Source: Paenibacillus sp. CC-CFT747 (GTDB lineage: Bacteria; Bacillota; Bacilli; Paenibacillales; NBRC-103111). From it: a stretch of 64,000 bases of DNA. The position numbers were made by a program, and so were the translations under genes. Below the pieces are notes generated by a model. It searched no databases and was not told the DNA's origin. It saw only the letters and a program-made list of their open reading frames with translations. Of the stretch, positions 10,829 to 24,601 are shown piece after piece; position 1 is the stretch's first letter; the number at the start of each line of letters is the position of its first letter. Location of the stretch: assembly GCA_030323305.1 (NCBI GenBank), contig CP106741.1, positions 4,401,501 to 4,465,500 of the forward strand, in the 5' to 3' direction.

Positions 10829-11967
10829 AACCACTCTCAGGCTTAACCGTTCTCGATTTCAGTCAATTTCTGTCCGGCCCTTCGGCCGCATTGAGACTGG
10901 CGGACCTCGGAGCGCGCGTCATCAAGATCGAACGGCCGGATGGCGGTGACTTATGCCGCAGGCTGTACATCTCGAATCTGGAGCTGGACGGGGACAGCAC
11001 GCTGTTTCACTCGATCAACCGCAACAAGCTGAGCTATTCCGCGAATCTGAAGGATCCCGCTGATCTGGAGGCCGTTCGCGGGCTGATCGCGCAAGCGGAT
11101 GTGCTCATCCAGAACTTCCGTCCCGGCGTCATGGAGAAGATCGGTCTGCATTATGAGGCGGTTAAGCAAATCAATCCGCGAATCGTGTACGGTCTTGTAA
11201 CCGGATACGGCAAGGAAGGGCCCTGGAAGGATAAGCCGGGGCAGGATTTGCTCGTTCAAGCTTTGTCCGGCTTAACATGGCTGAGCGGCGATGCCGATCA
11301 AGGTCCCGTGCCGTTCGGACTGTCCGTGGCGGATATGATGGCGGGGGCCCACCTGGTCCAAGGGATACTTGCCTGCCTCGTCCGCCGCGGGGTTACCGGG
11401 GAGGGCGGCCTGGTTGAGGTAAGCCTGCTCGAATCGATCCTGGACGTCCAATTTGAGGTGCTCACGACACACCTAAACGACGGGGGCAAGCTTCCGGAGC
11501 GCAGCGCCGTGAACAATGCCAACGCCTACCTGGGCGCTCCGTATGGGATCTACGGAACGGCTGACGGGTACATCGCCATCGCCATGAACCCCGTCGTTCG
11601 GCTCGGAGAGCTGCTCGAATGCCCGCCGCTTGTGAACTATACGGATCCGCAGCGGCTCTTCTCAGAGAGAGACGAGATCAAGAGCATACTGCGTGACCAT
11701 CTGCGTACGAGGACGACGAACGAGTGGCTGAAGATCCTCGAGCCGGCCGATATCTGGTGCGCGGACGTGCTCAGCTGGGATCGGCTGCTGAGGCATGAAG
11801 GCTTCCAGACGCTGAAGATGGTTCAGACGGTTGCCCGCGATAACGGGGCACAGCTTGAGACAACGCGCTGCCCGATCCGGATCGACGGGGAAATCTACAA
11901 GTCCGGCGTCGGCTCACCGAAGATCGGGGAGCATAACGAACGGATCCGCAAGGAATTTCAATTGTGA
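10825..11967 (+). CDS. CaiB/BaiF family (class III) CoA-transferase
   Basis: Class III CoA-transferase of 380 residues that moves CoA between carboxylic acids through an aspartyl-CoA intermediate. The catalytic Asp is likely Asp141 in the run [12 protein letters not shown], and the N-terminal [20 protein letters not shown] with [11 protein letters not shown] is typical of the family. It overlaps the preceding gene (ATGA) and precedes the amidohydrolase. With the MaoC hydratase it suggests activation and hydration of a carboxylate. The acid is unknown. No lesion. Confidence 0.9.
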   Translation: MKPLSGLTVLDFSQFLSGPSAALRLADLGARVIKIERPDGGDLCRRLYISNLELDGDSTLFHSINRNKLSYSANLKDPADLEAVRGLIAQADVLIQNFRPGVMEKIGLHYEAVKQINPRIVYGLVTGYGKEGPWKDKPGQDLLVQALSGLTWLSGDADQGPVPFGLSVADMMAGAHLVQGILACLVRRGVTGEGGLVEVSLLESILDVQFEVLTTHLNDGGKLPERSAVNNANAYLGAPYGIYGTADGYIAIAMNPVVRLGELLECPPLVNYTDPQRLFSERDEIKSILRDHLRTRTTNEWLKILEPADIWCADVLSWDRLLRHEGFQTLKMVQTVARDNGAQLETTRCPIRIDGEIYKSGVGSPKIGEHNERIRKEFQL

Positions 11968-11999
11968 CCCGGACAATCAGCGAAAGGGGAAGTGGAAGC

Positions 12000-12829
12000 A
12001 TGAAGGTGGATGCCCATCAGCACTTTTGGAATCCGGATAAGGTCGCCTATCCCTGGCTAGGCCCGCTGCACGGACCGATTTATCGTACCTTTGAGCCGGA
12101 GGAGTTGGAACCCCAACTGAAGGCGGCCGGCATCGACAAGACGGTGCTCGTGCAATCGGCGAACTCCTACGAGGACACGGAAGCCATGCTCCGCCAGGCC
12201 GAGCGTTACGAATGGATCGGGGAGTCGTCGGCTGGGTTCCGCTACTGGAACCGAAGGAAGCGGAGGAGAAGCTGAAACACTGGTCCAAGCTCCCGGCGTT
12301 CAAGGGGATTCGTCACCTGATTCACGACGAGCCCGATCCGGACTGGATTGTGCAGGACAAGGCGATTGAGGGACTGAAGGTGCTTGCCGCTTACGACATG
12401 ACGTACGACGTCGTGGCTGTTTTCCCGAATCATCTAAAGCACGTTCCGCTTCTGGCAGAGAAGGTGCCCGGGCTGAAGCTCGTCATCGACCACCTGGCCA
12501 AGCCGCCGATTGCGGATAAAGGCTGGGAGCCGTGGGCCGAGCAATTGGCCCGCGCCGCTCAATACCCGAACGTATACGCGAAAATATCCGGTCTTAACAC
12601 GGCGGCGTCTGCCGATTGGTCTGCTGAGGACCTGCAGCCTTACATCGATCATGCCGTGAAGTCGTTCGGAGCGGAACGCCTTATGTTCGGCAGTGATTGG
12701 CCCGTGGCCTTGCTGGCGGGCGACTATGCGCAGGTGTGGAACGAGACGAACCGGGCGCTGGCCCGTTACTCGGATAGTGAGAGAGCGGCGATTCTGGGCG
12801 GGACGGCCGCCCGGTTCTATAATTTGTAG
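12000..12829 (+). CDS. Amidohydrolase-family lactonase-like protein (single-base lesion)
   Basis: TIM-barrel amidohydrolase of about 276 residues, related to sugar-acid lactonases such as L-fucono-1,5-lactonase and 2-pyrone-4,6-dicarboxylate lactonase. Visible motifs: VDAHQHFW at the N terminus, FKGIRHLIHDEPD, LVIDHLAKPP and the C-terminal FGSDWPV, which together hold the metal and proton-transfer residues. The frame breaks at GGGG 12219..12222; five G gives YEWIGGVVGWVPLLEP. ATG 12000 follows AAAGGGGAAG. With the oxidoreductases downstream it could hydrolyse an aldonolactone made from a plant sugar. Confidence 0.85.
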
Positions 12830-12835
12830 GAGGGC

Positions 12836-13947
12836 ATGCCATTGAACGAGCAAACGGCCGATCAGCTTCTGAATCTGGATTATGCTCCCAAGCTTCCGCA
12901 GGACCTGTCGATGGGCATCGCCATCGTCGGAGCGGGGAGATCGTTCGCAGCTGTCATCTTCCCGCCTATCGAATGGCGGGCTTCCACGTTAGAGGCATCT
13001 TCGATTTGGACAGGGATAAAGCCCAGGCAGCCGCACAGGAATTCGGCCTTCCGAGAGTATACCTTTCGATGGCGGAGTTATGCGCGGATCCGGAGGTGCA
13101 GATTATCGACATCGCCGTTCCGGCGAAGCACCAGCTTGGTGTCGTACGCGAAGGAGCGGCGGCCGGCAAGCACCTGCTGTGCCAGAAGCCGCTCGCCGAA
13201 AGCTACGAAGAGGCGCGGACGATTGTAGAGGCTTGTGAGGCGGCCGGCATCAGAGCGGCTTCGAACCAGCAAATGCGGTGCTCTCCCGGCATCAGCGCAA
13301 GCCGCAGCCTCGTGCGCCGGGGCTTGATCGGACAGCCGGTGCAGAGCTCCATTCAGGTGAACGTGCTCACCGAATGGGAGAACTGGGAATGGCTCACGAA
13401 GATCGAGACACTCGAAGTGATGTATCACAGCATCCATTATATGGACTCGATCCGGTATGTCATGGGAATGACACCGGAGTACATTTATGCGGACGGAGCA
13501 CGCCTGCCGGGCCAGCCGTACATAGGGGAAACGCGCACGCTTATTCACATCAAGTTTCCGGGAGAAGCCCGGGGACTGATCCATGACAGTCATAACAACC
13601 GCCAGCCGCAGGACGATTGGTACGCCACTTTCCGTTTCGAAGGGACCGAAGGGGTGGTCAAGGGGACGAACGGGGCCCTCTACAACTATCCGGTCGGCCG
13701 GGAGGATACGATCAGCCTTTACTCCAAAGCTTTTGGGGAAGGGAGGACACTGCTTACCCCCAAGCTGGAAGGGCGCTGGTTCCCCCATGCGTTCATGGGG
13801 CCGATGGGCGAGCTCATGCTAGCGGTGCAAGAGAACCGGGAACCGGAAAACAGTGTGCGGGACAACCTGATCACCATGCAGATGGTGTTTGCCTCCTACC
13901 GCTCGATGGCGGAGAATCGGCCGGTTTATCTGAGCGAATTCCAATAA
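12836..13947 (+). CDS. Gfo/Idh/MocA family oxidoreductase (single-base lesion)
   Basis: NAD(P)-dependent sugar or inositol dehydrogenase family protein, about 370 residues. The Rossmann segment reads MGIAIVGAG, then EIVRSCHLPAYRMAGFHVRG once a G is restored at GGGG 12934..12937; the EKP-like motif is CQKPLAES. The start is ATG 12836 or, with better spacing from AGGAGG, TTG 12842. Members oxidise aldoses to lactones or act on cyclitols. Beside a lactonase-like amidohydrolase this could be an aldose dehydrogenase. D-apiose dehydrogenase belongs to this family, but nothing here proves that substrate. Confidence 0.87.
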
Positions 13948-13970
13948 AAATCCAGAGGGAGGCGGGAGGA

Positions 13971-14666
13971 ATGAATATTGTTATAACGGGAGCGAACCGT
14001 GGGCTTGGTCTCGCGCTCGTGAAGGAGGCCGCGAAGCGCGGGCACCGCCTATGGGCCGGACTTCGGGACGGGTCCGATTCTACGGCCTTGCGGAGCATGG
14101 CGGAGGAGCGTCCGGGGACGATCGAGCTCGTCAGCCTGGAGGTGACGGATGAAGCCGGTGTTGCACGCCTGGCAGAACGACTTAAGCAGGAAGGGCAGCC
14201 CGTTCATTCGATTATCAATAACGCCGCGGTCGTCCAGGCGAGGGGCTCCAAGCTGGAGGACCTCGCCCTCTCGGAGGTGCAGCGGACGATGGACGTGAAC
14301 GTCTACGGTCCAATTCGTATGGTTAAGCATCTGCTGCCGCTGCTCCCCGCAGAGGGCGGAACGATCGTGAACATTTCGTCTGCGTCGGGAAGCTTCGAGA
14401 AGGCGTACGGCGGGGATTATCCCTATGCGATATCCAAAGCGGCGCTCAACATGTTCTCGCAGCAGCTGCACCGCCTGCTTTCCCCCAAGGGAGTACGGGT
14501 GTACGCCGTTCACCCGGGGTGGCTGCGCACCGATATGGGCGGAAGCCAGGCGCCGAACGAACCTGACGTTCCGGCCTCGGGTATCCTCGACCTTGCGGAA
14601 GGCAGGAAGCCCTGCGAAGGTCCTTACGTTTTCGTAGACCATGACGGAGAAGCTCTGCCGATCTGA
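13971..14666 (+). CDS. Short-chain dehydrogenase/reductase, intact
   Basis: Classical SDR of 231 residues with the cofactor loop TGANRGLG near the N terminus, NNAA, the serine-bearing NISSASGSF and the catalytic YAISK. An ATG at 13971 follows GGGAGGA. Last gene of the operon starting at 9218. The acceptor or donor substrate is unknown; a hydroxy acid or sugar intermediate of the operon is likely. No lesion. Confidence 0.88.
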   Translation: MNIVITGANRGLGLALVKEAAKRGHRLWAGLRDGSDSTALRSMAEERPGTIELVSLEVTDEAGVARLAERLKQEGQPVHSIINNAAVVQARGSKLEDLALSEVQRTMDVNVYGPIRMVKHLLPLLPAEGGTIVNISSASGSFEKAYGGDYPYAISKAALNMFSQQLHRLLSPKGVRVYAVHPGWLRTDMGGSQAPNEPDVPASGILDLAEGRKPCEGPYVFVDHDGEALPI

Positions 14667-14702
14667 CCTTCGTTTCATCTATCAGGAGAGAGGAAGGTAC
14701 CT

Positions 14703-16750
14703 ATGATCATCAGCACGAAACGGAAGAAGATACTGTACGGCGGCGATTATAACCCGGAGCAGTGGCCAAAGGACGTATGGGACGAGGACATGCGGATGTT
14801 CCGGCTCGCCGGCATTGATGTCGCGACGATCAACGTATTCTCGTGGGCCCGTGTACAGCCCGATGAAGATACCTACGATTTTACACTGCTCGACGAGATC
14901 ATCGAGAAGCTTCACGCGAACGGGGTAAGCGTTTGCCTCGCAACCGGCACGGCCATGTACCCCGCCTGGATGGCGACCCGCTATCCGGATGTACTGCCAG
15001 TGGACTTCAAAGGCAATAAGCGCAAATACGGCATGCGGCACAACAACTGCCCCAACAGCCCGACCTGGCGCAAGTACGCGCAGCGGATGGCGGCGAAGCT
15101 GGCCGAACGCTACGGTTCGCATCCGGCGCTTGTCGTTTGGCACGTCAACAACGAGATGGGCTGCCAGTGCTACTGCGAGACGTGCGAGAAGGCGTTCCGG
15201 GAATGGCTGCGGAAGCGCTACGGCTCGCTGGACGAGCTGAACCGCGCCTGGTACACCTCGTTCTGGGGGCATACATTCTACGACTGGGACGAAATCGTCC
15301 TGCCGAACCTGCTGAGCGAGCATCTGAGCGCGAGCCATTCGGACCAGACGGCGTTCCAGGCGATCTCGCTCGACTACTACCGCTTCAATAACGAGAGTGT
15401 GCTCGACACGTACCGCCTCGAATACGACGCCATCAAAGCGGTCACGCCGAACCTTCCGGTGACGACGAACCTCCACGGACACGGCACCTACAAGCCGCTC
15501 GATTACTTCAAGTGGGGAAATACTGCGACATCATCGCCTGGGACAATTATCCGGCGTTTGATACGCCGAACGGCGTTACGGCGTTCCGTCTCGACCTGAT
15601 GCGGGGCCTGAAGCACGGCGACCCTTTCATGCTGATGGAGCAGACCCCGAGCCAGCAAAACTGGCAGCCGTACAATTCGCTGAAGCATCCGGGCGTCATG
15701 CGCTTATGGAGCTACCAAGCGGTCGCACGCGGGGCCGATACGGTCATGTTCTTCCAGCTGCGGCGCTCGTACGGAGCGTGCGAGAAGTATCACGGCGCCG
15801 TAATCGAGCATGCCGGCCATGAGAACACCCGCGTGTTCCGCGAGGTGGCCGAGCTCGGCACCGAGTTGCAGAAGCTTGGCGATACGCTGCTCGATTCCCG
15901 GCTGGAAGCGCGTGCCGCGGTCCTGTTCGATTGGGAAATCTGGTGGTCCGCCGATCTTTCCAGCGGCCCGAGCGAGCGTCTGAAGTACGTGGACGAAGTC
16001 CAGAAGTACTATGACGCCTTTTTCGCCCAAAACATTCCCGTCGATGTCATCTCCACCGAAGGGGAACTGGATCGCTATGATCTGATCGTCGCTCCGATGC
16101 TTTATATGATCAAGCCGGGCTATGCCGAGAAGCTCGAACGGTTCGTCGCCCGAGGGGGCACGCTCGTGACGACCTATTTCAGCGGCATCGTCGGTGAGTC
16201 GGATCTCGTGACGTTAGGCGGCTACCCGCGCGAGCTGAGGAAATTGCTCGGCATCTGGGTTGAGGAGATCGACGCTCTGTTCCCAAACCAGACGAATCGC
16301 TTGGTTCTGCAGAAGCCGATCGGAGGCTTGAATGGCGAGTATGAGTGCCGCATCGTCTGCGATCTGCTGCATACGGAGGGAGCAGAGGTTCATGCCGTTT
16401 ACGGCGACGATTTCTACCGGAATAGGCCGGCCTTAACCCGCAATCGCTTTGGCGAAGGAAGTGCATGGTATGTGGCTTCCAGCCCGGAGCCGGCATTCCT
16501 GAAGGAGTTCACCCGCGAGCTTTGCGAGGAGAAGGGCATTCATTCCCATCTGAAGAATGTCCCGCCGGATGTCGAAGTGACCTGCCGCTCGAAGGACGGC
16601 AAGCGGTTTTACTTCCTTCTGAATCACGGCGACGAGGAACGGACGGTTGAACTGGATAAACTGCTGCTCAGGGACTTGCTTTCCGAAGAAACACACACAG
16701 GGAGCGTTGTGCTCCTGGCCAAGGACGTCCTGATCGCCGAACAACAATAA
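14703..16750 (+). CDS. GH42 beta-galactosidase, first copy (single-base lesion)
   Basis: Intracellular GH42 beta-galactosidase of about 682 residues without signal peptide. The barrel carries acid/base Glu151 in WHVNNEMG and nucleophile Glu313 in LMEQTPSQ; the zinc-binding cysteines lie in CQCYCETCEK. The middle domain is a trimerisation beta-galactosidase module and a C-terminal beta domain ends the protein. The frame breaks at GGGG 15514..15517 (five G gives YFKWGKYCDIIAWDNYP). Enzymes of this family act on short beta-galactosides, for example from galactan or arabinogalactan. A second GH42 gene lies at 20085. Confidence 0.92.
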
Positions 16751-16849
16751 GAAGGGACTTCCTGCGTACGGCCTGGAGCTGCTGCTGAAGAGGCGCGCAG
16801 GCCGGCGGTCCCGATGGTTTCGAGCTAGTCAGACGAGGAGGATAACAAG

Positions 16850-20067
<3,218 letters not shown>

Positions 20068-20084
20068 GAAAGGAAAGGGAAGCC

Positions 20085-22135
20085 ATGAAACCGAAATGGT
20101 CGAAAATATTATACGGCGGTGATTATAACCCCGACCAGTGGCCGCGTGAAATATGGGACAAAGACATGCGCCTGTTCAAGCTGGCCGGCATCGATATCGC
20201 GACGGTCAACGTATTCTCTTGGGCGCTCAATCAGCCGGATGAGGATACTTACCGCTTCGGCTGGCTTGACGACGCCATCAATCTGCTGCACGCGAACGGC
20301 GTCCACGTCTGCATGGGCACGAGCACGGCCGCTCATCCGGCGTGGATGGCACGCCACTATCCGGATGTGCTCACCGTCGACTCCGTAGGCCGTAAGAAGA
20401 AGTTCGGACGCCGCCACAATTCGTGCCCGAACAGTCCGACGTTCCGCAAATTTTCCGCTCGGATGGCGGGGAAGCTGGCGGAGCGTTACAAGGACCATCC
20501 TGCCATTCTGCTCTGGCACGTGAACAATGAGTACGGCTGGCGGTGCTACTGCGACAACTGCGAGGCCGCTTTCCGTGAATGGCTGAAGAAGAAGTACGGA
20601 ACGCTGGAGGAGCTGAACCGGGCCTGGTATACCTCATTCTGGGGGCATACGTTCTACGACTGGAACGAGATCGTGCTGCCGAGCCACCTGAGCGAGCATA
20701 TGGATCCGAAAAGTCATGACAAAACGGCGTTCCAAGGCATCTCCCTCGATTACGACCGCTTCAATTCGGATAGCATTCTGGAGTGCTACAAGCTGGAGCG
20801 CGACGCCATCAAAGCGATCATCCCGGATGCCATCGTCACGACCAATTTCCAGAGCAACGGCACGTACAAGCCGCTCGATTATTTCAAATGGGCGAAGGAG
20901 CTGGACGTCGTCGCCCTGGACAGCTACCCGACGAACGACATGCCGATGAGCCGCATCGCGATGCGGCACGACCTGATGCGCGGGCTGAAAGGCGGGGAGC
21001 CTTACCTGCTTATGGAGCAAAGCCCGAGCCAGCTCAACTGGAAAGACGTCAATCCGCTGAAAAGGCCAGGCGTCACCCGCCTCTGGAGCTACCAGGCGAT
21101 CGCCCGCGGGGCCGAATCGGTCATGTATTTCCAGCTGCGTCGGTCGGCCGGGGCGTTCGAGAAGTTCCACGGGGCGGTCATCGACCATGCCGGACACGAG
21201 CATACCCGGGTATTCCGCGAGGTCGCGGAGATCGGCCGCGAGCTGCAGCAGCTTGGCGATACGCTGCTCGGGGCGACCAGCCCGGCCAAGGTGGCGATCG
21301 TATTCGACTGGGACAACTGGTGGGCGATCGAGCATTCCAGCGGGCCGAGCGTGCAGCTCAAGTATTTGGATCAAATTCAAAAATACTACGACGCCTTCTA
21401 TCATCAGGGCATTATGGTGGATATGATCGGCGTTGAGAGCGAGCTGAGCGGCTACGATCTCGTTATAGCCCCGGTGCTCTATATGGTAAAGCCGGGCTAC
21501 GCACAGAAGCTGGAGGCCTACGTGGCCGGCGGCGGCACATTCGTGACGACGTTCTTCAGCGGCATCGTGAACGAGAATGATCTCGTCACGCTTGGCGGTT
21601 ACCCCGGGGAGCTTCGCCAGCTGCTCGGGATCTGGGTCGAGGAGATCGACGCCTTGTTCCCGGGACAGCCAAACTCGCTGGTCCTGAAGGACGAAGCATT
21701 GGGCCTGGGGCTGGAAGGAACCTACTCCTGCGGAATGCTTTGCGACCTGCTGCACCCCGAGGGTGCCGAGGTGGCGGCCGAATACGGCGGCGACTTCTAC
21801 CGCGGCATGCCGGCGCTTACCCGCAACCGTTTCGGCAAGGGGGAAGCCTGGTATATCGCGTCGAATCCGGAGGAAGCTTTCCTTCAGCGATTCTTGGGGC
21901 GTCTGTCCGGCCATCTGGGGGTGGAGCCGGTAATGAAAACCCCAAAAGGCGTGGAAGTCAGCGTTCGGGAGAAGGACGGACTCCGGTTTACGTTCCTGCT
22001 CAACCACACAAACGAAGACGTTCCGGTACAACTAGGAATCGAAGCGAGAACAGAGCTGCTTAGCGGCTTGCAGCTGCAGGGGAAACGATTCTTCCTCCCT
22101 ATGGCGTCTTCATTCTGGAGGGCCAGCAGGTATGA
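20085..22135 (+). CDS. GH42 beta-galactosidase, second copy (lesion near 3' end)
   Basis: Paralogue of the enzyme at 14703, about 683 residues. Acid/base Glu149 lies in WHVNNEYG, nucleophile Glu311 in LMEQSPSQ; the zinc-type cysteines are reduced to RCYCDNCEA. The first 310 residues are closely similar to the other copy, differing mainly at substrate-proximal loops. A missing C at CCC 22097..22099 scrambles the last residues; four C gives [15 protein letters not shown] and a stop at 22133..22135 that overlaps the next ATG. Two GH42 enzymes around a GH2 suggest division of labour on galactosides of different linkage or decoration. Confidence 0.92.
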
Positions 22136-24524
22136 GCGCAGCGGCTAATCTGACGATGTGGTACCGGCAGCCCGCAGCCGAATGGGTGGAGGCGCTGGCG
22201 GTCGGGAACGGCCGGCTTGGCGGTATGGTGTTCGGCGGGACGAAGCGGGAGCGCATCCTGCTGAACGAGGATACGCTCTGGTCGGGACACCCGTATGATC
22301 CGAACAATCGGGAAGCGGCCGCCTATCTCGGCGAGGTGCGGCGGCTGGCCTTCGAGGGCAACTACCCGGAAGCGCAGAGCGTACTCGAGGAGCACATGCT
22401 CGGCCCGTGGACGGAATCGTACCAATCGCTCGGGGATATGATCCTCGAGCTGGATGGGGCTGGCCCGGTATCCGATTACCGAAGGGAGCTTGATCTGAGG
22501 GATGCCGTGAGCCGCACAAGCTTTCGGATGAATGGAGTCCGGTATGCGCGTGAGGTGTTCGTTTCCGCGGTCGATCAAGTGATGGTCGTTCGGGTAACGG
22601 CCGATCACCCGGGCAAGGTGTCGCTAAGAGCCTCGCTGGACAGTCTCCTGAATCATAGCGTGCGCAAGGGCGGAGTCGATTCAATCGCCATGAGCGGTCA
22701 GGCGCCGAGTCACGTCGAGCCCTTCCATGCGAAGAGCACCGAGCCCGTCCTCTACGAAGAAGACAAAGGGATCCGGTTCGAAGCGGTGCTGCGGGCGCTG
22801 CCGGAAGGCGGGCATGTGGAGGCGCACGGGAACTTGCTGTGGGTCAAGGGAGCGAATGCCGTTACGTTCCTGTTTACAGCGGCAACGAGCTATAACGGCT
22901 TTGATAAGGATCCGGTCCGGGAGGGCAAGGATGCGGGGGCGCTTTGTGCCGATTGGCTGTCAGGGGCGTCGCAGCTTTCCTACGAAGAGCTGCTGGCCCG
23001 CCATCTGCGCGATTATCAGGAGCTGTTCGGAAGAGTGGAGCTTGAGCTCGAGGCGCCCGGAAGGGAGGAGCTGCCGACGGATGAGCGGATTCTGGGGGTC
23101 CGTGACGGGGAGCGGGACGAGCAGCTGGCTATTCTCTTTTTCCAGTTCGGACGATACTTGCTCCTATCCAGCTCCCGACCGGGCACCCAACCCGCTACCC
23201 TGCAGGGAATCTGGAACGACCGGGCCCGGCCGCCGTGGGCGTGCAACTACACCGTCAATATCAATACACAGATGAACTATTGGCCGGGGGAGGTGGGTAA
23301 CTTGGCGGAGTGCCATAAGCCGCTGTTCCATATGCTGGAGGATCTGCGGCGGACCGGCGGGGAGACCGCGCGGGCGCATTATGGAGCCAGGGGCTGGGTC
23401 GCCCATCACAACGTCGACATTTGGCGCATCACGACACCGTCCGGCGGCCCGTCTAAGGGACCGGCGAGCTGGGCGTTTTGGCCGATGGGCGGGGCTTGGC
23501 TGTGCCAGCATCTGTGGGAGCACTACCGTTTCGGCGGCGATGCCAATTTCCTGCGGGGTACGGCCTATCCGATCATGAAGGAGGCCGCTCTCTTCCTGCT
23601 CGATTGGCTGGTAGAGGATCCGGAAGGGTACTTGGTCACGAATCCGTCCACTTCGCCGGAGAATACCTTTATTGGACCGGATGGCCGAAAAGCCGCTGTC
23701 AGCATCGCCTCCACCATGGACAATGCGCTCACCTGGGAGCTGTTCACGCATTGCATCGAGGCGTCGGAGCTGCTGGGGCAGGACGTCCTGTTCCGCGAAG
23801 AGCTGGCGGCGGCGCGCGCCCGGCTGCGGCCGCTGAAGATCGGCCGCCACGGCCAGCTTCAGGAATGGTTCGAGGATTTTGAGGAAGCGGAGCCGGGGCA
23901 CCGCCATATGGTTCATTTGTACCCGCTTCATCCGGGTCATCAGATTGGTCTGCACACGGATCCCGAGCTGGCGGAAGCGTGCCGGGTAAGCATCGAACGG
24001 CGGCTGGTTCATGAGAAGGAAGACGCGGTCGGCTGGTGCTTCGCTTGGCTCATCAGCCTGTTCGCCCGGCTGGAGAAGCCGGAGAGAGCCTATCATTACC
24101 TGACCAAGCTGCTCAGCAACCCCTTCCCGAACTTGTTCAACGCCCATCGGCACCCGAAGCTGACCTTCTATCCTCTGACGGTGGATGCGAACTTCGGAGC
24201 GACGGCGGGGATCGCGGAGCTGCTGCTGCAAAGCCACCTGGACGAGCTCGTTCTGCTTCCGGCTCTGCCGGCGGAATGGCCGGCAGGCCATATCCGCGGC
24301 CTGCGCGCACGGGGCGGCTTCACCGTCGACCTGGAGTGGATCGAGGAGCGCTGCAGCGTGCCGTCATCCGCTCCATGAATGGCAGGGTGTGCCGCCTGCG
24401 TACGAATGGCCAGGTCGAGGTCACGGCAAGAGACCGCCCGGTCCCGGTGACCGCCATCGGACCGTCCACGGCCGAATTCCGGACGGAAGCGGGAGAGAGT
24501 TACACGATTAAAGCCCATCGGTAA
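22132..24524 (+). CDS. GH95 alpha-L-fucosidase or alpha-L-galactosidase (lesion near 3' end)
   Basis: GH95 enzyme of about 797 residues, cytoplasmic. N-terminal beta domain ([19 protein letters not shown]) followed by an (alpha/alpha)6 barrel. The paired Asn of the inverting mechanism fall in [13 protein letters not shown], the general-acid Glu in TSPENTF, and the Asp in [20 protein letters not shown]95 enzymes remove alpha-1,2-L-fucose from xyloglucan or mucin glycans, or L-galactose from plant glycans; sequence does not decide. A missing G at 24345..24346 shortens the raw reading by about 50 residues; three G extends it to the stop at 24524. It overlaps the preceding gene by 4 bp. Confidence 0.88.
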
Positions 24525-24556
24525 GGAAGGAATTGCGGCCGGGCCGTCAAAGTAAG

Positions 24557-24573
24557 AATGAAACGGTTTCATT
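24557..24573. promoter_or_regulatory. 17-bp perfect palindrome, LacI-type operator candidate
   Basis: AATGAAAC-G-GTTTCATT is a perfect palindrome with 8-bp arms. It resembles LacI/GalR-family operators, although the spacing differs by one base from a standard CcpA cre site. It lies 28 bp before the start of the second sensor kinase gene and 32 bp after the GH95 stop, where it could control a separate transcript for the kinase and transporter. Confidence 0.5.
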
Positions 24574-24601
24574 CGCTGCGCACGATGGGGGATTATCAAC
24601 T

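Noticed and set aside
20634..22031. A long antisense open frame (about 465 codons) opposite the second GH42 gene
   Set aside because: It mirrors the codon pattern of the sense gene, has no ribosome site or family features, and Arg/Pro/Leu/Val-rich shadow frames like this occur opposite most long high-GC genes here (for example 23164..24291 and 47654..48619).
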